Shown here piece by piece: positions 10,284-21,018 of a DNA stretch of 64,000 nucleotides; within the stretch, counting starts at the first letter, position 1, and every line of letters begins with the position of its first letter. The stretch spans positions 2,226,862-2,290,861 of the forward strand of contig CAJNOP010000020.1 in NCBI GenBank assembly GCA_905250075.1, given 5' to 3'. The translations under genes were made by a program, and so were the position numbers. Source of the DNA: Rotaria sp. Silwood1 (Eukaryota > Rotifera > Eurotatoria > Philodinida > Philodinidae). The notes under the pieces are model-generated. The model did not search any database, was not told where the DNA came from, and saw only the letters and a program-made list of their open reading frames with translations.

Positions 10284-10322
10284 TGGATGTAGATGCATTG
10301 GAGTGGACTACACCCACATCCT
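10284..10322. repeat. Degenerate telomere-type foldback unit
   Basis: GATGTAGATGCATTGGAGTG faces CTACACCCACATCC. It is the weakest member of the family and is recognised only by comparison with the others. Confidence 0.4.
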
Positions 10323-10483
10323 CATTCTTCGTAAGATAACATTCATTGTTGGTGTTTCTTTTATAGTTTGATTTTATGACTAAGTTATTTGATGAAAAAC
10401 AAAAATTACTAGTCTTTCTTGTATCTGTTAGTAATCATTTTTATGAACTTGTTCAATTGTACTCATATATCAAATAGAAGAAC

Positions 10484-11775
10484 TTATGGGAACTGTGTCG
10501 TATCGATGCCAAGAAGTCTGGCGTAATTATGACCATAGTAAACTAAAAGTTCTTCTCCAACATTGATTTGTCGAATTGCCATGTAGAAAACGTCTCCATT
10601 ATCTATGAGAACAACATTATAGAAGTAATTTCATCGAAATCTAGGTATGTATATTATCTTACACACAATCAACTTGAGATTTCGTTGATTAGCAGTATTT
10701 GGACAATTTATATATCGAAGCCAATTCGAATTGCTGGGTTGAGATGCATCTATGTAATACTTGATGTAACCTGATTTATCTTTAATCTATACAAACATAA
10801 AAAATACATCATTAGGTTGCTTCCATTCTTACACTCCAAGCATAACCGCTTGATTTTCCAATGGTGCTATCGTTGTGTTTGTAGCCACCGTAGGGACCAA
10901 TATAACTGGCGTATGGAATGGGCCGAGCGGCAAAAACTCCTAGACCCTGATGAAAATATATTATTCATTTGTACTTACGCAAACGCAATACCAATTATCA
11001 TGTGTTACTTACGGCATTCGGAAGACTACTTTTAGCAATAATGACCGTGTCAATTGGTGCAGTTACGATAGCATACATATTAGGATCAGTAATCGAAGGA
11101 TAAATTACCTAAATAATTCCATGCAATTATAGGTGTTGGAATAATTTCATATTGACGATGATATGCAGAGGCTATATTGAATCTTTTTGAATGAAAGATA
11201 TATATTTGTGGATATTCCGCTTTTTCAAGTTTCATTTTTTTCAATGACTCTTCCTCAATATTTTGATAAGTCATTTGTGTCTATACTCTTAGTAGAAAAG
11301 GTGTGACCAATGATATGAAGTCATGGAAACGATAATCAACTATAAAATACTCTCCAAAATAGTGATAGAATTATTAGGAGAGATCGGTTTAATCCAAAAT
11401 TTTTAAAATTATCTTCAAAAATAAGCTGCTAATGGCTGAAGTTTCTTTCTAATACTTCTTCTCCTTATGGCCAAAGATAGTGCTTGATGCTCAAATACTT
11501 AGGTTTGCATTGATAGGATGTGGGTGTGTGAATATGGGGTATTTTCGTTTTTCTTCACATTCACATCAAGAGTATAGTTTCGAAAGAATCTATGAACCAA
11601 GTTACTAACATTTATTCTTAATTTAAGACGACTTTCTTACTTTTGCATCGGGAATATGAGTTAATCTATGTTCATCTTTGCATTTGGATGAAAGTTCGTC
11701 AGTCTCTTGACAATTGTTACCAGATAACAGAAAGAAAAGTGCACACTGAAAAATTATAAAAAGTCGATGAGCCAT
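10484..11775 (-). CDS. PR/SET-domain protein, PRDM9-type domain without zinc fingers
   Basis: The PR/SET domain is a histone-lysine methyltransferase fold. Exons, read on the minus strand, are 11775-11641 (start, with hydrophobic segment F-I-I-F-Q-C-A-L-F-F-L-L that looks like a signal peptide), 11280 to about 11157, 11108-11013, 10946-10833, 10786-10663 and 10602-10484. All the clear introns are 46-66 bp GT..AG. The domain shows S-S-L-P-N-A-G-L-G-V-F, I-G-P-Y-G-G, S-G-Y-A-W-S, Y-Y-I-D-A, N-W-L-R-Y-I-N-C and G-E-E-L-L-V-Y-Y-G. These are the standard PRDM9/PRDM7 landmarks including the NW-RY-NC block. The protein ends 15 codons later with no zinc finger. Intron 1 (11281-11640) contains a telomere-type unit. 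The join near 11109-11157 needs either an unseen intron or a one-base frameshift, so intactness is uncertain. The signal-like N-terminus is odd for a nuclear enzyme, and the first exon could belong to a different transcript. Confidence 0.72.
11516..11568. repeat. Telomere-type foldback unit inside a PR/SET gene intron
   Basis: GGATGTGGGTGTGTGAATATGG faces CACATTCACATC across about 20 bp, inside the 360-bp first intron of the PR/SET gene. Confidence 0.6.
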
Positions 11776-12353
11776 ACAATAGTATATTGCGCAGAGACAA
11801 GTTTTCCACTTCTACTCTAAAATACAAAAAATCAATAGAGATTTTCGTTTGAACATGTTCACAATAATAATTTGTTCTATCCGCAGAAAAATAATACTGA
11901 TAGAAATACAAGAGCAAAAATGTGATTGTTAATAATAATAACAATAGTGGCAATGTGAATTATGAAAAGGAGGAATTGTGTTGAATATTCATAAAGAAAA
12001 AGAATGGAAGAAAAGGAAGCAAAACAAGTTGTATTGAAAATCAATAATGACTTAGTAATGACTGAACAAAAAGAAATGAAGGGAGGAAAGGAGAAAACAA
12101 TCAATAATACATATAATCCAATTTCGAATGATGATACACGCCATCTTTTCATGCCAGCTGAAGTATAAACAACTAAGCTGTATATTCGAAATCAGCACAT
12201 TCAATTGATTGTCTCCGCCGATATTGAGATTTCAAGAAGATGCTTCTATCTACTACACAGAAAACAATAGACTAGCAGCTTGTTTGTTTACAAAGCCATT
12301 CTTTTCTTTGTATCTTTTATTCTCTTTCTTCATGTAATCTATTAAAATATTTT

Positions 12354-12444
12354 GAGGGTGTGGTATTTAATTTGGGATTGGCGTAAGTAACGATCTATGC
12401 TTACACTCACACGCACATTCTCACACACCCACACCTACACACTC
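12354..12444. repeat. Telomere-type foldback unit
   Basis: A short G-rich arm (GAGGGTGTGG) and a longer C-rich arm (CACTCACACGCACATTC... CACACCCACACC) enclose a spacer with GCGTAAGTAACG. The arms are unequal in length. Confidence 0.65.
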
Positions 12445-12906
12445 TGAAAAGTAGTAGATTGTCATAAAAAAAGCTGAACTGGAAGACTTATTAAGATCTC
12501 AGTGTAAGAGATTGGTCCTGATGGAGAGTGGAGAGATCTATACCTAGACTTCCCAGTTTTTTTCTTTAGATACATTTCTGGTAATCCTCTTCATTCATCT
12601 TAAATTTCTTTGTTACTATTGTAGTTATTAATCAGTCATGATCATCATGTGGGACCGTGCACGACGACTAAAGATTTATCTCTCGTTTCATCGCAGTGGC
12701 AGCAGCTTCGCTAATAACAGTAAACCAGGAAGGACAGATTATAGATGGTTGTAGTCGTCACTAAAAGCGTTTTCAATTCCAACGGTTCCGGCTTTACCCA
12801 TTTTTAATTCATGGTTACCTGTTTCGATTCCTGTTAGCTCTCATATGTATAGAACGAAAGGGACAAATGGTGTCACTAATGTTATGTGACAGAACGATGA
12901 AAAAAA

Positions 12907-12980
12907 TGACCTTCATGGGAATCGAATCCATACCTTCTGCTAGCTGGGCAGATGTCCTAAGCCAATTAGACTAGAAGACG
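12907..12980 (-). pseudogene. tRNA-like sequence, probably a tRNA pseudogene
   Basis: Read on the minus strand the stretch folds largely as a tRNA. The D arm is GTCT...GGAC with A-box-like TAGTCTAATTGG. The anticodon stem is TCTGC/GCAGA with loop CCAGCTA. The T arm has the B-box-like GGATTCGATTCC, and the 3' acceptor strand is GAAGGTC plus A. Against a working gene, the first three acceptor positions do not pair well, T33 is replaced by C, and one T-stem pair is mismatched. The loop would place AGC (Ala) as anticodon, but with C33 this reading is uncertain. It may be a dead tRNA or the head of a SINE. Confidence 0.5.
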
Positions 12981-13033
12981 CATCTAAATCATCGTTTAGC
13001 GTTCGTGATTCATCACGAACGCTAACAATCTTG

Positions 13034-13147
13034 AGAATGTGGACGTGGGTATGATGGGTGTTGGTGTGGGTGGGGGTGTGAGTGTGGGTGGGTGTCAAGA
13101 GAAGACAAAGACTCACACCCACATCCATACCCACCCACACCCTCTCC
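13034..13147. repeat. Telomere-type foldback unit
   Basis: G-rich arm of about 58 bp, spacer GTCAAGAGAAGACAAAGAC, and C-rich arm of about 45 bp. The spacer shares the word GAGAAGAC with the unit at 13504-13556. Short outer flanks (CAATCTTGAGA against TCTCCAATTG inverted) extend the inverted repeat beyond the G-rich part. Confidence 0.8.
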
Positions 13148-13503
13148 AATTGTTTGATAAACAATGTACCAAAAAATAAAGATGACACAATGTATCCATA
13201 ACGATATTTTGAAAGAAATTATAATTTACATTGGTTCCTTCCAAACAACAATAAAATGTTTATGTCATTATCATATTTAGACTTGTCGACATCATAAAAT
13301 GTGTATCTGGATTCAGTGTTCACATGTTAAATAAGAAAAAATTGACAATAAATTTATCTTTTTCTATAGGTTATGTAGTCATGAATGAAGCATAAACGTG
13401 AAAAACTATTTATATATATATATATATATATATAATGTCGATTATTGCACAAAATGAACAGCAACAAACGGTCATTCAATAATAGATAAAAAAGAATAAA
13501 TAG

Positions 13504-13556
13504 AGGCATGGGTGTACGTGTGAGTAAAGATCGAGAGAAGACCCACACCCAAACAC
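13504..13556. repeat. Telomere-type foldback unit
   Basis: GGCATGGGTGTACGTGTGAGT faces ACCCACACCCAAACACG. The spacer has AAAGATCGAGAGAAG, sharing GAGAAGAC with the unit at 13034-13147. Confidence 0.65.
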
Positions 13557-13630
13557 GTTTACTGTATTTAAAATCTTTGTTACAGGGAAATTTTTCTGTA
13601 AGTTCATACAGCCATCTTTATTAATAATTG

Positions 13631-14175
13631 CTAAACAAGCTGTTTTGATCGTTGACTCTCGACATGTTCAGCGGATAAGTTATTCTCTTGAATAGTCAAT
13701 GCTGTCTTCACACATTTAAGTGCTTGTTCATAATTGATACACTCTTTGTATAATGCCGCCAATTCATATCATGTACAGGCGATTGGTGGGTGATCCGCAG
13801 CGCATAATGATTCGCGTATGCTCGATGCTTCTTTGAAATAATCAAGTGTTTGCTCAATATTGTGCATAGAACAATATACAAGACCCAATATGTACAAAGT
13901 CTCTGCATGACTCCAATGATACGCAAGCAATTTTTCTGTACACATTTTGAGAGAAATAGTCAGTAGGCGGAACACACGTTCGGCTGGTCTGACATTCGAA
14001 TATCCACGGCTGAGATAATTCACATCTTCATTTATCTCGACATGATCAGATAGCAGAATACTGCTTTGAATACCGTGTGTCTGGTCGTGCTGGGTCGTCT
14101 AAATCTGTATAGACAGTCCCAAAACCGACTAATTGCCCATAAATTGATATACACGACCCAAATTATACTCTCAAA
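13631..14175 (-). pseudogene. Decayed TPR-repeat gene (kinesin-light-chain-like repeats)
   Basis: The minus strand reads as consecutive tetratricopeptide repeats. One is Y-N-L-G-R-V-Y-Q-F-M-G-N near 14175-14140, the next H-A-E-T-L-Y-I-L-G-L-V-Y-C-S-M with ..A-L/T-L-D-Y-F-K-E-A, and the last Y-E-L-A-A-L-Y-K-E with E-Q-A-L-K-C-V-K-T-A-L. The frame is broken by TAG after F-M-G-N and by a TGA between A-C-T and Y-E-L, probably an Arg codon CGA changed to TGA. The last repeat ends in a TAG at 13631. The 5' part would run toward the assembly gap at 14270, so its full size is unknown. TPR arrays bind protein partners. No specific partner can be named. Confidence 0.65.
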
Positions 14176-14269
14176 AAGAAAGGTGTCATTATGAACCTTT
14201 TAAGGTTCTAGTCAAAGACAGAGACCTGTTTAAAGTTCTAGATTTCTCGGATAGAACTATAAAAAAGGT

Positions 14270-14369
14270 NNNNNNNNNNNNNNNNNNNNNNNNNNNNNNN
14301 NNNNNNNNNNNNNNNNNNNNNNNNNNNNNNNNNNNNNNNNNNNNNNNNNNNNNNNNNNNNNNNNNNNNN
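14270..14369. other. Assembly gap (100 N)
   Basis: Exactly 100 N, the usual placeholder for a scaffold gap of unknown size. Order and distance across it should not be trusted, and it separates the TPR pseudogene from the sequence to its right. Confidence 0.97.
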
Positions 14370-15168
14370 TGAAATGTTGTTGGTTGACAAAAAAACCTGC
14401 AGAACTTATTTTACAACCCAATATAAGAATTATTATGAATGTTCATAAATGATAACTATGTTATCAACAGATACGTATACGCATTACTTTGAACATTACT
14501 TTGTTCAAGTAATGTGACTTTGATTTTGATAAAGTCTTAAAAATAATTTAGAACAAATATGAGAATGCGAAATTGCTTTTTCGTTGACTAGTAGCATTAA
14601 ATGGAATCGATGGTAGATTGGTTTCGTTTATTATTAACAAAATGATTTCTTCTATTATTATTATTTTTATCAACTATAGATAATTATTTCCTCGTTATAC
14701 ATTCGATCCTGATTGTACACTGTGATGTTCTTCGCTAAATAGCGATGACTTTTGTGTATACATATAAAACGATGGATTAATTAGTTCTCTTTAATCACAT
14801 ACGATGGCTTGTTCACTCGTCAAAAAGTACTTCCAGACAATACAAACTGGTTAGTTCATATCATACCACGGATGAACTATTATCATCACTTCAAGATGAA
14901 ATTCTTAAGTTTATAAATAATGTATATTTAATGAGTCACTTTTGAAAAAGTTGATTCTTGTGAATTGCAATCTATTACCGATTTCTTTCAATGCTAGTGC
15001 AAAAAAGAAAGCCATGCCGACTAATATGAAGCGAAAAGAAACACAAGCTGTTTTTTCATACATCGACGAAAGTTTTATTTACTTTCTTTTTTTCATTTCG
15101 TTACAGTGCTAATAGAAGCAACACAATCAAGAAGTTGTTTAATAAAAAATAGAATCACTTGAATGTCT

Positions 15169-15221
15169 AGGTGTGGGTGTTGGTGTGAGTAAATAGAAAA
15201 ATGCATCCGCATTCGTACTCA
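15169..15221. repeat. Telomere-type foldback unit, C-arm decayed
   Basis: AGGTGTGGGTGTTGGTGTGAGT followed, after AAATAGAAAAATG, by CATCCGCATTCGTACTC. The GTGAGTAAA junction word is shared with the unit at 13504-13556. Confidence 0.55.
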
Positions 15222-16680
15222 GGAAAAGTGAATTCCAGTAGACTCTAAGATCCATCAGCAGAAATTCATATTCCGAAAGACTCACAAAAAAGATAAGAAA
15301 ACCAATCAAAATTATAGACTAAAGATATATAACTCACAACACATTCTGTTAGAAGCGTATAAAAAAAGGATCTTGACATATCCGAAAATCTACTAGAAGC
15401 TATGCGATTCGATGAAAATCCTTGGAAACTAAGTAAAAAGACGCATTATTGGTCTTAGAATTTCGTACAAAGAAGAAAAAGAATATCTTACTTACTGAGA
15501 TTGTGGTGGACCGCGATGAATTTCGATATATCTTGATCAATTCTGCGATTTGCGCAATCCAATAGGATCCATCAAGATCCAAGTTTCTATATTACTTTTT
15601 TTTGTGCTAATATGTAGAAAATCGCTTCTGTCTATTGCATACACATGTTTATTATTATCTGATGTAGTTTCGCGTTCGATAAATAATTATTGTCATTAGT
15701 ATCGCTGGGTTCATATTCGTGCTCTTAAATTCTATTTGAACTATCAAAACTTTAGTCAATCATTAATTGCCATGAAAATAAGTTCTTCAACCAATCATTG
15801 TTCGATTGTTTTTTTTTCAAATGAAATTAAAGAACTTCGGTCAATGAATAGATGCTACAATCAATCGATTTGGCATAATGTGCAACATAAGAATTCACAC
15901 AAAAATTTAGAATTTATTTCATTTCTGATGTATCACATTTTCGTATTATCCACTGGTGTAGTGCTTTGAAGATCGTTCTTTCTATACCAATATATAACAC
16001 TTAATAATCATTAAAAGTGAATTTAAAATACACTTGGATTATGATTGCTGGTCTCAGTCACACTCTCATTTCCTCAAAACTATCTGATGATTTCTTTGGG
16101 CAAGATCGAAATCAGACGTGGTATATTCTTCTACATAATGCACACCCTCTTGAAAACTTAGCTATTTGATCTGTAATTATTATTATCAGAATATTGAAAA
16201 TCCTCTTGAATTTTCGATTTCTTGTAGTGATAAGAGAAGACTTATGCAGAATCTATCCTTGCCACTTAACAAAACTAGTAACTGAGTCTAAACATGTCAT
16301 GGTACCTTGGTTTCAAGACATAGTCGACCCGTACACTCACACTTAATGATGTTTCATAGAGTATACTAGCATGGATGCATGCTTGATATTTCATGGGCTA
16401 GTAGATTGTTTTTCACCCATATCGATACAGTTGTAGTATATATACGACGAACGAAAAAAACACTATGACCATAGTGATTGTTATTATGACATAGTGTCTA
16501 AAGTAATTTCACAGTGCCAGTATCCGTTCAAAATATAGTATAGCCTATAATGACTTTACTTTTACACTGCTTAACTTTACCAAAAGCAAATTCTGTGAGT
16601 CTGATAGTCGTATTATGTCACGCAGAAGTTGAAATTGTGATCTAGAAAAAACTCACGCTGTTGTTTAAATAAAAATTTAT

Positions 16681-16727
16681 CACCCATAGCCACACTAAAT
16701 ATCACATCCTCACCCACAATCACACCA
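16681..16727. repeat. One-sided telomere-type run (C-rich strand only)
   Basis: CACCCATAGCCACACT then CACATCCTCACCCACAATCACACC. No facing G-rich arm is seen, so this is a half unit or a decayed one. Confidence 0.45.
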
Positions 16728-17634
16728 TAATCTTGAAGTTTTTTTGTATTCTTTTAGTAGAATCTTGTTGATTTATAGTGGAATTCGAGTCTTCCATTAG
16801 TTCTACTACAATATGTCATTGATAATTTTGTTAAATTGGTATAACCTATATACTAACGTGCCCTTCAGCTCGATCGATTCAATGTGTTGGGACAAATTAT
16901 AAGAAATGCACCTCAAACACGCCTATTTTGTGCTTGTTCAAGAAAGAATGGATTTTAGTATCTTTTTGTACATAGAAGTGTACTCTAAATATATCAAAGT
17001 TAATTGATCTGTTAATTCTTTCTGCTAATAAGGAAAGAATGAATTTAAATTAATTTATTTAAAAGTAAAAATAAATAATTCGTAGAAGTGTTCACATTTC
17101 AGCTTGTTACATCCACCTCTGTCTTTCGACACTGTTGGTTGAGAATATGTCAAGGAAATTGTTGCATTTCGACTCAAAGATGATGACAATACGCCACATA
17201 AGATCAATCTTTTTTCTCGAATAATTTTACTTTTTTATCGACTCATTTATTTACGATCCTTCTCCTTTGATCAGATTTGTTTGAACCAAACAATCACTAA
17301 ACTATTGTTACAATGCTGACACCTTTCTCATGTAATTCATCAACATTTTATGAAATCTCTCGTATTATTCGAGAATAAACAATTTTTTCATATTTCTAAT
17401 AACAACTGAATTCTGAGCATACTCACTCATAGCCAACTAGACTTCAATGATTGACAAGAGAACTGACTTCTCACACTGAAAATCATGTCTAAATCGATTG
17501 AACATTTGTTTATCACATATATCATTTTGAGTTCTATCCAATTAGTTACACTATGCGGATGCACATCGAATAGTCGACATTTGACAACTATATCTGTAGA
17601 TTTGCTTAATGGCAAACCATCTTCACTAAAGATA

Positions 17635-17741
17635 TGGGTATAGCTACAGATGTGGTGTGATGGAAAAGAAGCCGATACCTACGCCTACCAACAATCACAA
17701 TCACAGTCACAAGTACATTCCATATCCCGCATTCACACCCA
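17635..17741. repeat. Degenerate telomere-type foldback unit
   Basis: GATATGGGTATAGCTACAGATGTGG-like sequence faces a run of CAATCACAATCACAGTCACAAG and CACACCC. Both arms are strongly decayed. Confidence 0.4.
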
Positions 17742-18914
17742 AGATCATGATGATAGTTCTAAAATTTTTATTATTTTGTTACTTCACATGAAATGGTACA
17801 GATAAGTTCTATAAATTAGGAATTTTCAACTTATTCTTTTCGTATTAGAGCGTCATCAATAGTAGCAGTATAAAAAAAATGATGAGAAATATGAGTGACA
17901 CGCAAAATGTTAACAATATGACAGAATGAAGAGCGCCTCAAACCTTGTATATATACATGTAATTATTCTAGCATCTCGTCCATGCCAAGAGTGGACTCCT
18001 GCTAACCAAAGTAATAGAGAAGAGTAAGGTCTCTCTTCAATGATGCGCACTGATGCTATTTTCGAAAATCTAGCGAAAAGAATTTCATCGAACTTTAAGT
18101 AGAGAGAACCTGTGCTGAGTGTGACACTAAGATAATACACTATATAGTTATGATTGACAAGAGTAAGACGTGAAATAAGTAGACCGAACAACGGATGACC
18201 CTTCGTCGAAATCATAAAATCGTTTCAAAATCCTTTGAATTCAGTTGCTGGAAACACAGCAAGATGTTTAGTCCGTGGATCAAGCACTTCCAATCCATCT
18301 AACAAAATATTTAATAATCTCAAGCATACAGCTTCCATGTCAATGTAGATACTCAGAAATTCGGCTCCTTTTCTCGAACAAATGCACACATATCTTCATC
18401 CGTCTACAAACGATACTCAAACTTATCAACATTTTATTTGCGTACGCTTTGAACACAGAGATTTCATCGTGTTAGTATACTATCATTTTTCCATGTTTCA
18501 TGTATAACACGAGGAATTCGACGTTGAAAGTTACCTGTTGAAAAGTTTTTCTACATCAGTTTAGTAAAATATAATTCACTGATGAACAACTTCGGTGAGT
18601 GACGCCAAAGAAAAATCCTACGGATCACGATAATGATAACTACTATCAGTAGTATACAAAAGATATGAATTGACAATCACAAGAAAATATTCGATGAAAT
18701 AAGTTATGATCGCCTTCTGTTTGTTTAAACCTTCCGCTTTAGTATTATTCTCAATGTATTCAATTCTTATTCAGAGAAATAAGGATTAATCTTCATTGAT
18801 AAAACAACTGATCGGTCAAACATAAGTAACTCACTGTAGTCTTTATTCGAGATTGAAAAGCTCTCGAAGAAAATCGAATCTCTTCACATAGAAAGGAGAG
18901 GTATTAGTGAGGCA

Positions 18915-19183
18915 TAGGGATGTCAACTTACATTCACTTTCAACTTAATTTATGTGTAAATTAAATTATCCACAATTTAATAAGTTTTAAATTTCAATTA
19001 TTGACACGTCATCATTCACCAAATTAAAAATTAAACTAAACTATATTATTCTTTGTTGGAACTTAATGTAGGACATATCTCCTATTTTTAATTAGTACGA
19101 AGTGCAAATAATTGAAATTTCAAATTTATTTAATTATCAATAATTTAAATTTAGTTTAAACTAACAGTAAAATGACAGCTCTA
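18915..19183. mobile_element. Old MITE-like element with decayed terminal inverted repeats
   Basis: The left end TAGGGATGTCAACTTAC and the inverted right end TAGAGCTGTCATTTTAC are similar, and inner parts also match in inverted orientation (TTTAAATTTCAATTATT against TTTGAAATTTCAATTATT). The interior is almost pure A/T. The flanking 8 bp (GTGAGGCA, GTTGGTTC) do not match, so the hAT assignment suggested by the TAGGG-type end is weak. Confidence 0.5.
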
Positions 19184-21018
19184 GTTGGTTCATTTTTTAC
19201 GACGATATTTTATAAAACTAATGCCGTATTCTGAGTGAAATATATTATTTATTCTATCGGAAAAACGACTTTATATTTTTCAATTCTTGTTCCGTTTTTA
19301 GATGAAACTCAGGACCATTATGGGAAAAATTTTTCTCATTTTATCAAAACATACATCATTCGATGCAGCATTTTACTGCTATTCTAAAATATGACGTTGT
19401 TTGTTCTGATTCTCTATCGCTGAGAGAAATAGAATGAAAATGGAAATAACAATGAATTTGCAGTTAACTATATACATATATAGAGTTGCTTTAGAAGTTT
19501 TCTAATAAATCGTACCATTGGCAACAATGTTTCCTGAGAATTTCTGATCAATGGTTATTATATGTGGTACTCTAAAAGCATAAGTTCATCATTTGTCTGG
19601 TTTAAAAAAACTGTGAAGCTAAAGTAACTAAGAAATCGAATCTTATCGTATCGTTATATAAACAGAAATCATGAAATGTAATGAAACAGCGAACGTAGTC
19701 TTACATGGTTTTTGAAAAAGAAACTTATAGAAAAAAGTTTCGCTGAATAGTGACAGTTATCCAAAAGATACTATACAAATGGATTCTCTTCTAATTTTCT
19801 TAGTTAAAATTTATTGTTTGAGTAATGCAAGGTTTATTGTTTAATTGGATGTGTATTTCTATCATCCATAATTTATAATGAAACATAATGAGAAGAATTA
19901 TAATTTCAATCATAACACAAACGTCTGTTTTCTTTTATAAATTATATTTTATTTTTGTCATAAATTGAAAGTTTGTTAGTCACTAATTGTTTTTAAGAAT
20001 ATAGTCGAAACCATATGTATAAATGGTCGTTGATTTAAAAACTCTGCTTATGATAATATTTGAGTCATGTTGTTCTGAATACTCTAAACAAAGTCTTGTA
20101 TGAATTGTTCAATGACGTTCATTTACGATACAAATACATTCCTAAATTGTGTGAGTGTTTATTTTGTGAAAATTTATAAAGGACACAAAAAGTACCTTGA
20201 GTTAATAATATTTTATTAGTAGGGTCTAGCGAGTGACAAATTTAATATATTAGAAGATTTGTTTACTTTTGAAAAGTATTTTTCAATATGCGTACGAGGT
20301 GTTATTATGTACTGCTAGATTTACAAATGCCATTAGAAAAATTGGATGGATAAAACATGTATGTTGTTTAATCTAGAACTTTTCATGTTTTCTATTATTT
20401 GGTTTATTGAATTGAGTCCCGTACATAAATCGTATATAAAATCTACACAGAAAAAAACTAAAGATAATTGAATTTGAAGTCAACTTCAGTGTCTATTACA
20501 ATCAATAAGGTGATTCACATGTGCAACGATATACTTTGTTCGACATTAATATTTACTTATTGAATACCAAAAATAATTTACGAGAAAGTCTCTTTGATTA
20601 ATATACGGATAGATTTCACTGTTTGTTATTATCATAATTCATTAAATCAAAACTGATGAGGCTTTTAGATTATAATGTATGTTAAAAAATTACTGTCATC
20701 TGTTGGTTATCTTTCTTATGATTCGTTTCTGTCCGCCATATCGTTGACTACACCTATTCAGAGATATAGTAATGAGTCAAAAACGAAAAAGAAAACAAAA
20801 TGATACCCATCTTTTATAGAATTCTTTTTATTATGTTATAAAAAAAAATTATAAGGTTAGTAAACTTTGTTCTTTTAGTTTTCTACATTCAGAATATTAT
20901 CTTTGTTTGATAATGAAGAAATCATTTTTGAACAATTGAAATTCATTTTTTTTTAAACAGATTTAGATATATGCATATTAACACAAACACATCGTTGCTA
21001 TTCTTCTTTTTCTCGGTC

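Larger units (their letters stand above)
9274..10483. other. Stretch with the longest telomere-type unit and a coding-like relic
   Basis: It contains the unit at 9587-9788. Right against it on the plus strand is a 50-codon open segment (9788-9940, H-I-A-P-R-V-H-V-Y-D-G then two Cys) followed by a second short segment (about 10029-10085, Y-E-L-L-T-P-V-C-R-N-Q) with stops between and after. These look like parts of a decayed gene of unknown family. Nothing else is recognised, apart from a weak unit near 10284-10322. Confidence 0.4.
11776..13630. other. Gene-free stretch rich in telomere-type units
   Basis: It contains the units at 12354-12444, 13034-13147 and 13504-13556, the tRNA-like sequence at 12907-12980 and a (TA)n run at about 13410-13433. 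No protein-coding gene is seen. The 200-300 bases left of 12160 would be the promoter side of the PR/SET gene. Confidence 0.5.
14370..21018. other. Long gene-free stretch
   Basis: About 6.6 kb in which I see no convincing gene. It holds telomere-type units at 15169-15221, 16681-16727 and 17635-17741 and a MITE-like element at 18915-19183. Minus-strand codons near 17910-18290 (D-G-L-E-V-L-D-P-R and a 100-codon open frame) look faintly coding-like but have a stop between them and no domain. The rest is AT-rich and featureless to the eye. Confidence 0.5.

Noticed and set aside
9587-13147. Regularly spaced repeats that could suggest a CRISPR array
   Set aside because: Units are simple telomere-like hexamers in inverted pairs, with no constant repeat plus unique spacer pattern, in a eukaryotic genome.
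12940-13188. Minus-strand open frame of 82 codons with Thr-His repeats
   Set aside because: It covers the tRNA-like sequence and a telomere-type unit and is not a protein gene.
17910-18215. Minus-strand open frame of 101 codons
   Set aside because: No domain, no splice partner and no codon-use signal. It is mentioned only as part of a gene-free stretch.
18907-19191. hAT target duplication for the element at 18915-19183
   Set aside because: The flanking 8-mers GTGAGGCA and GTTGGTTC do not match, so only inverted ends support it.
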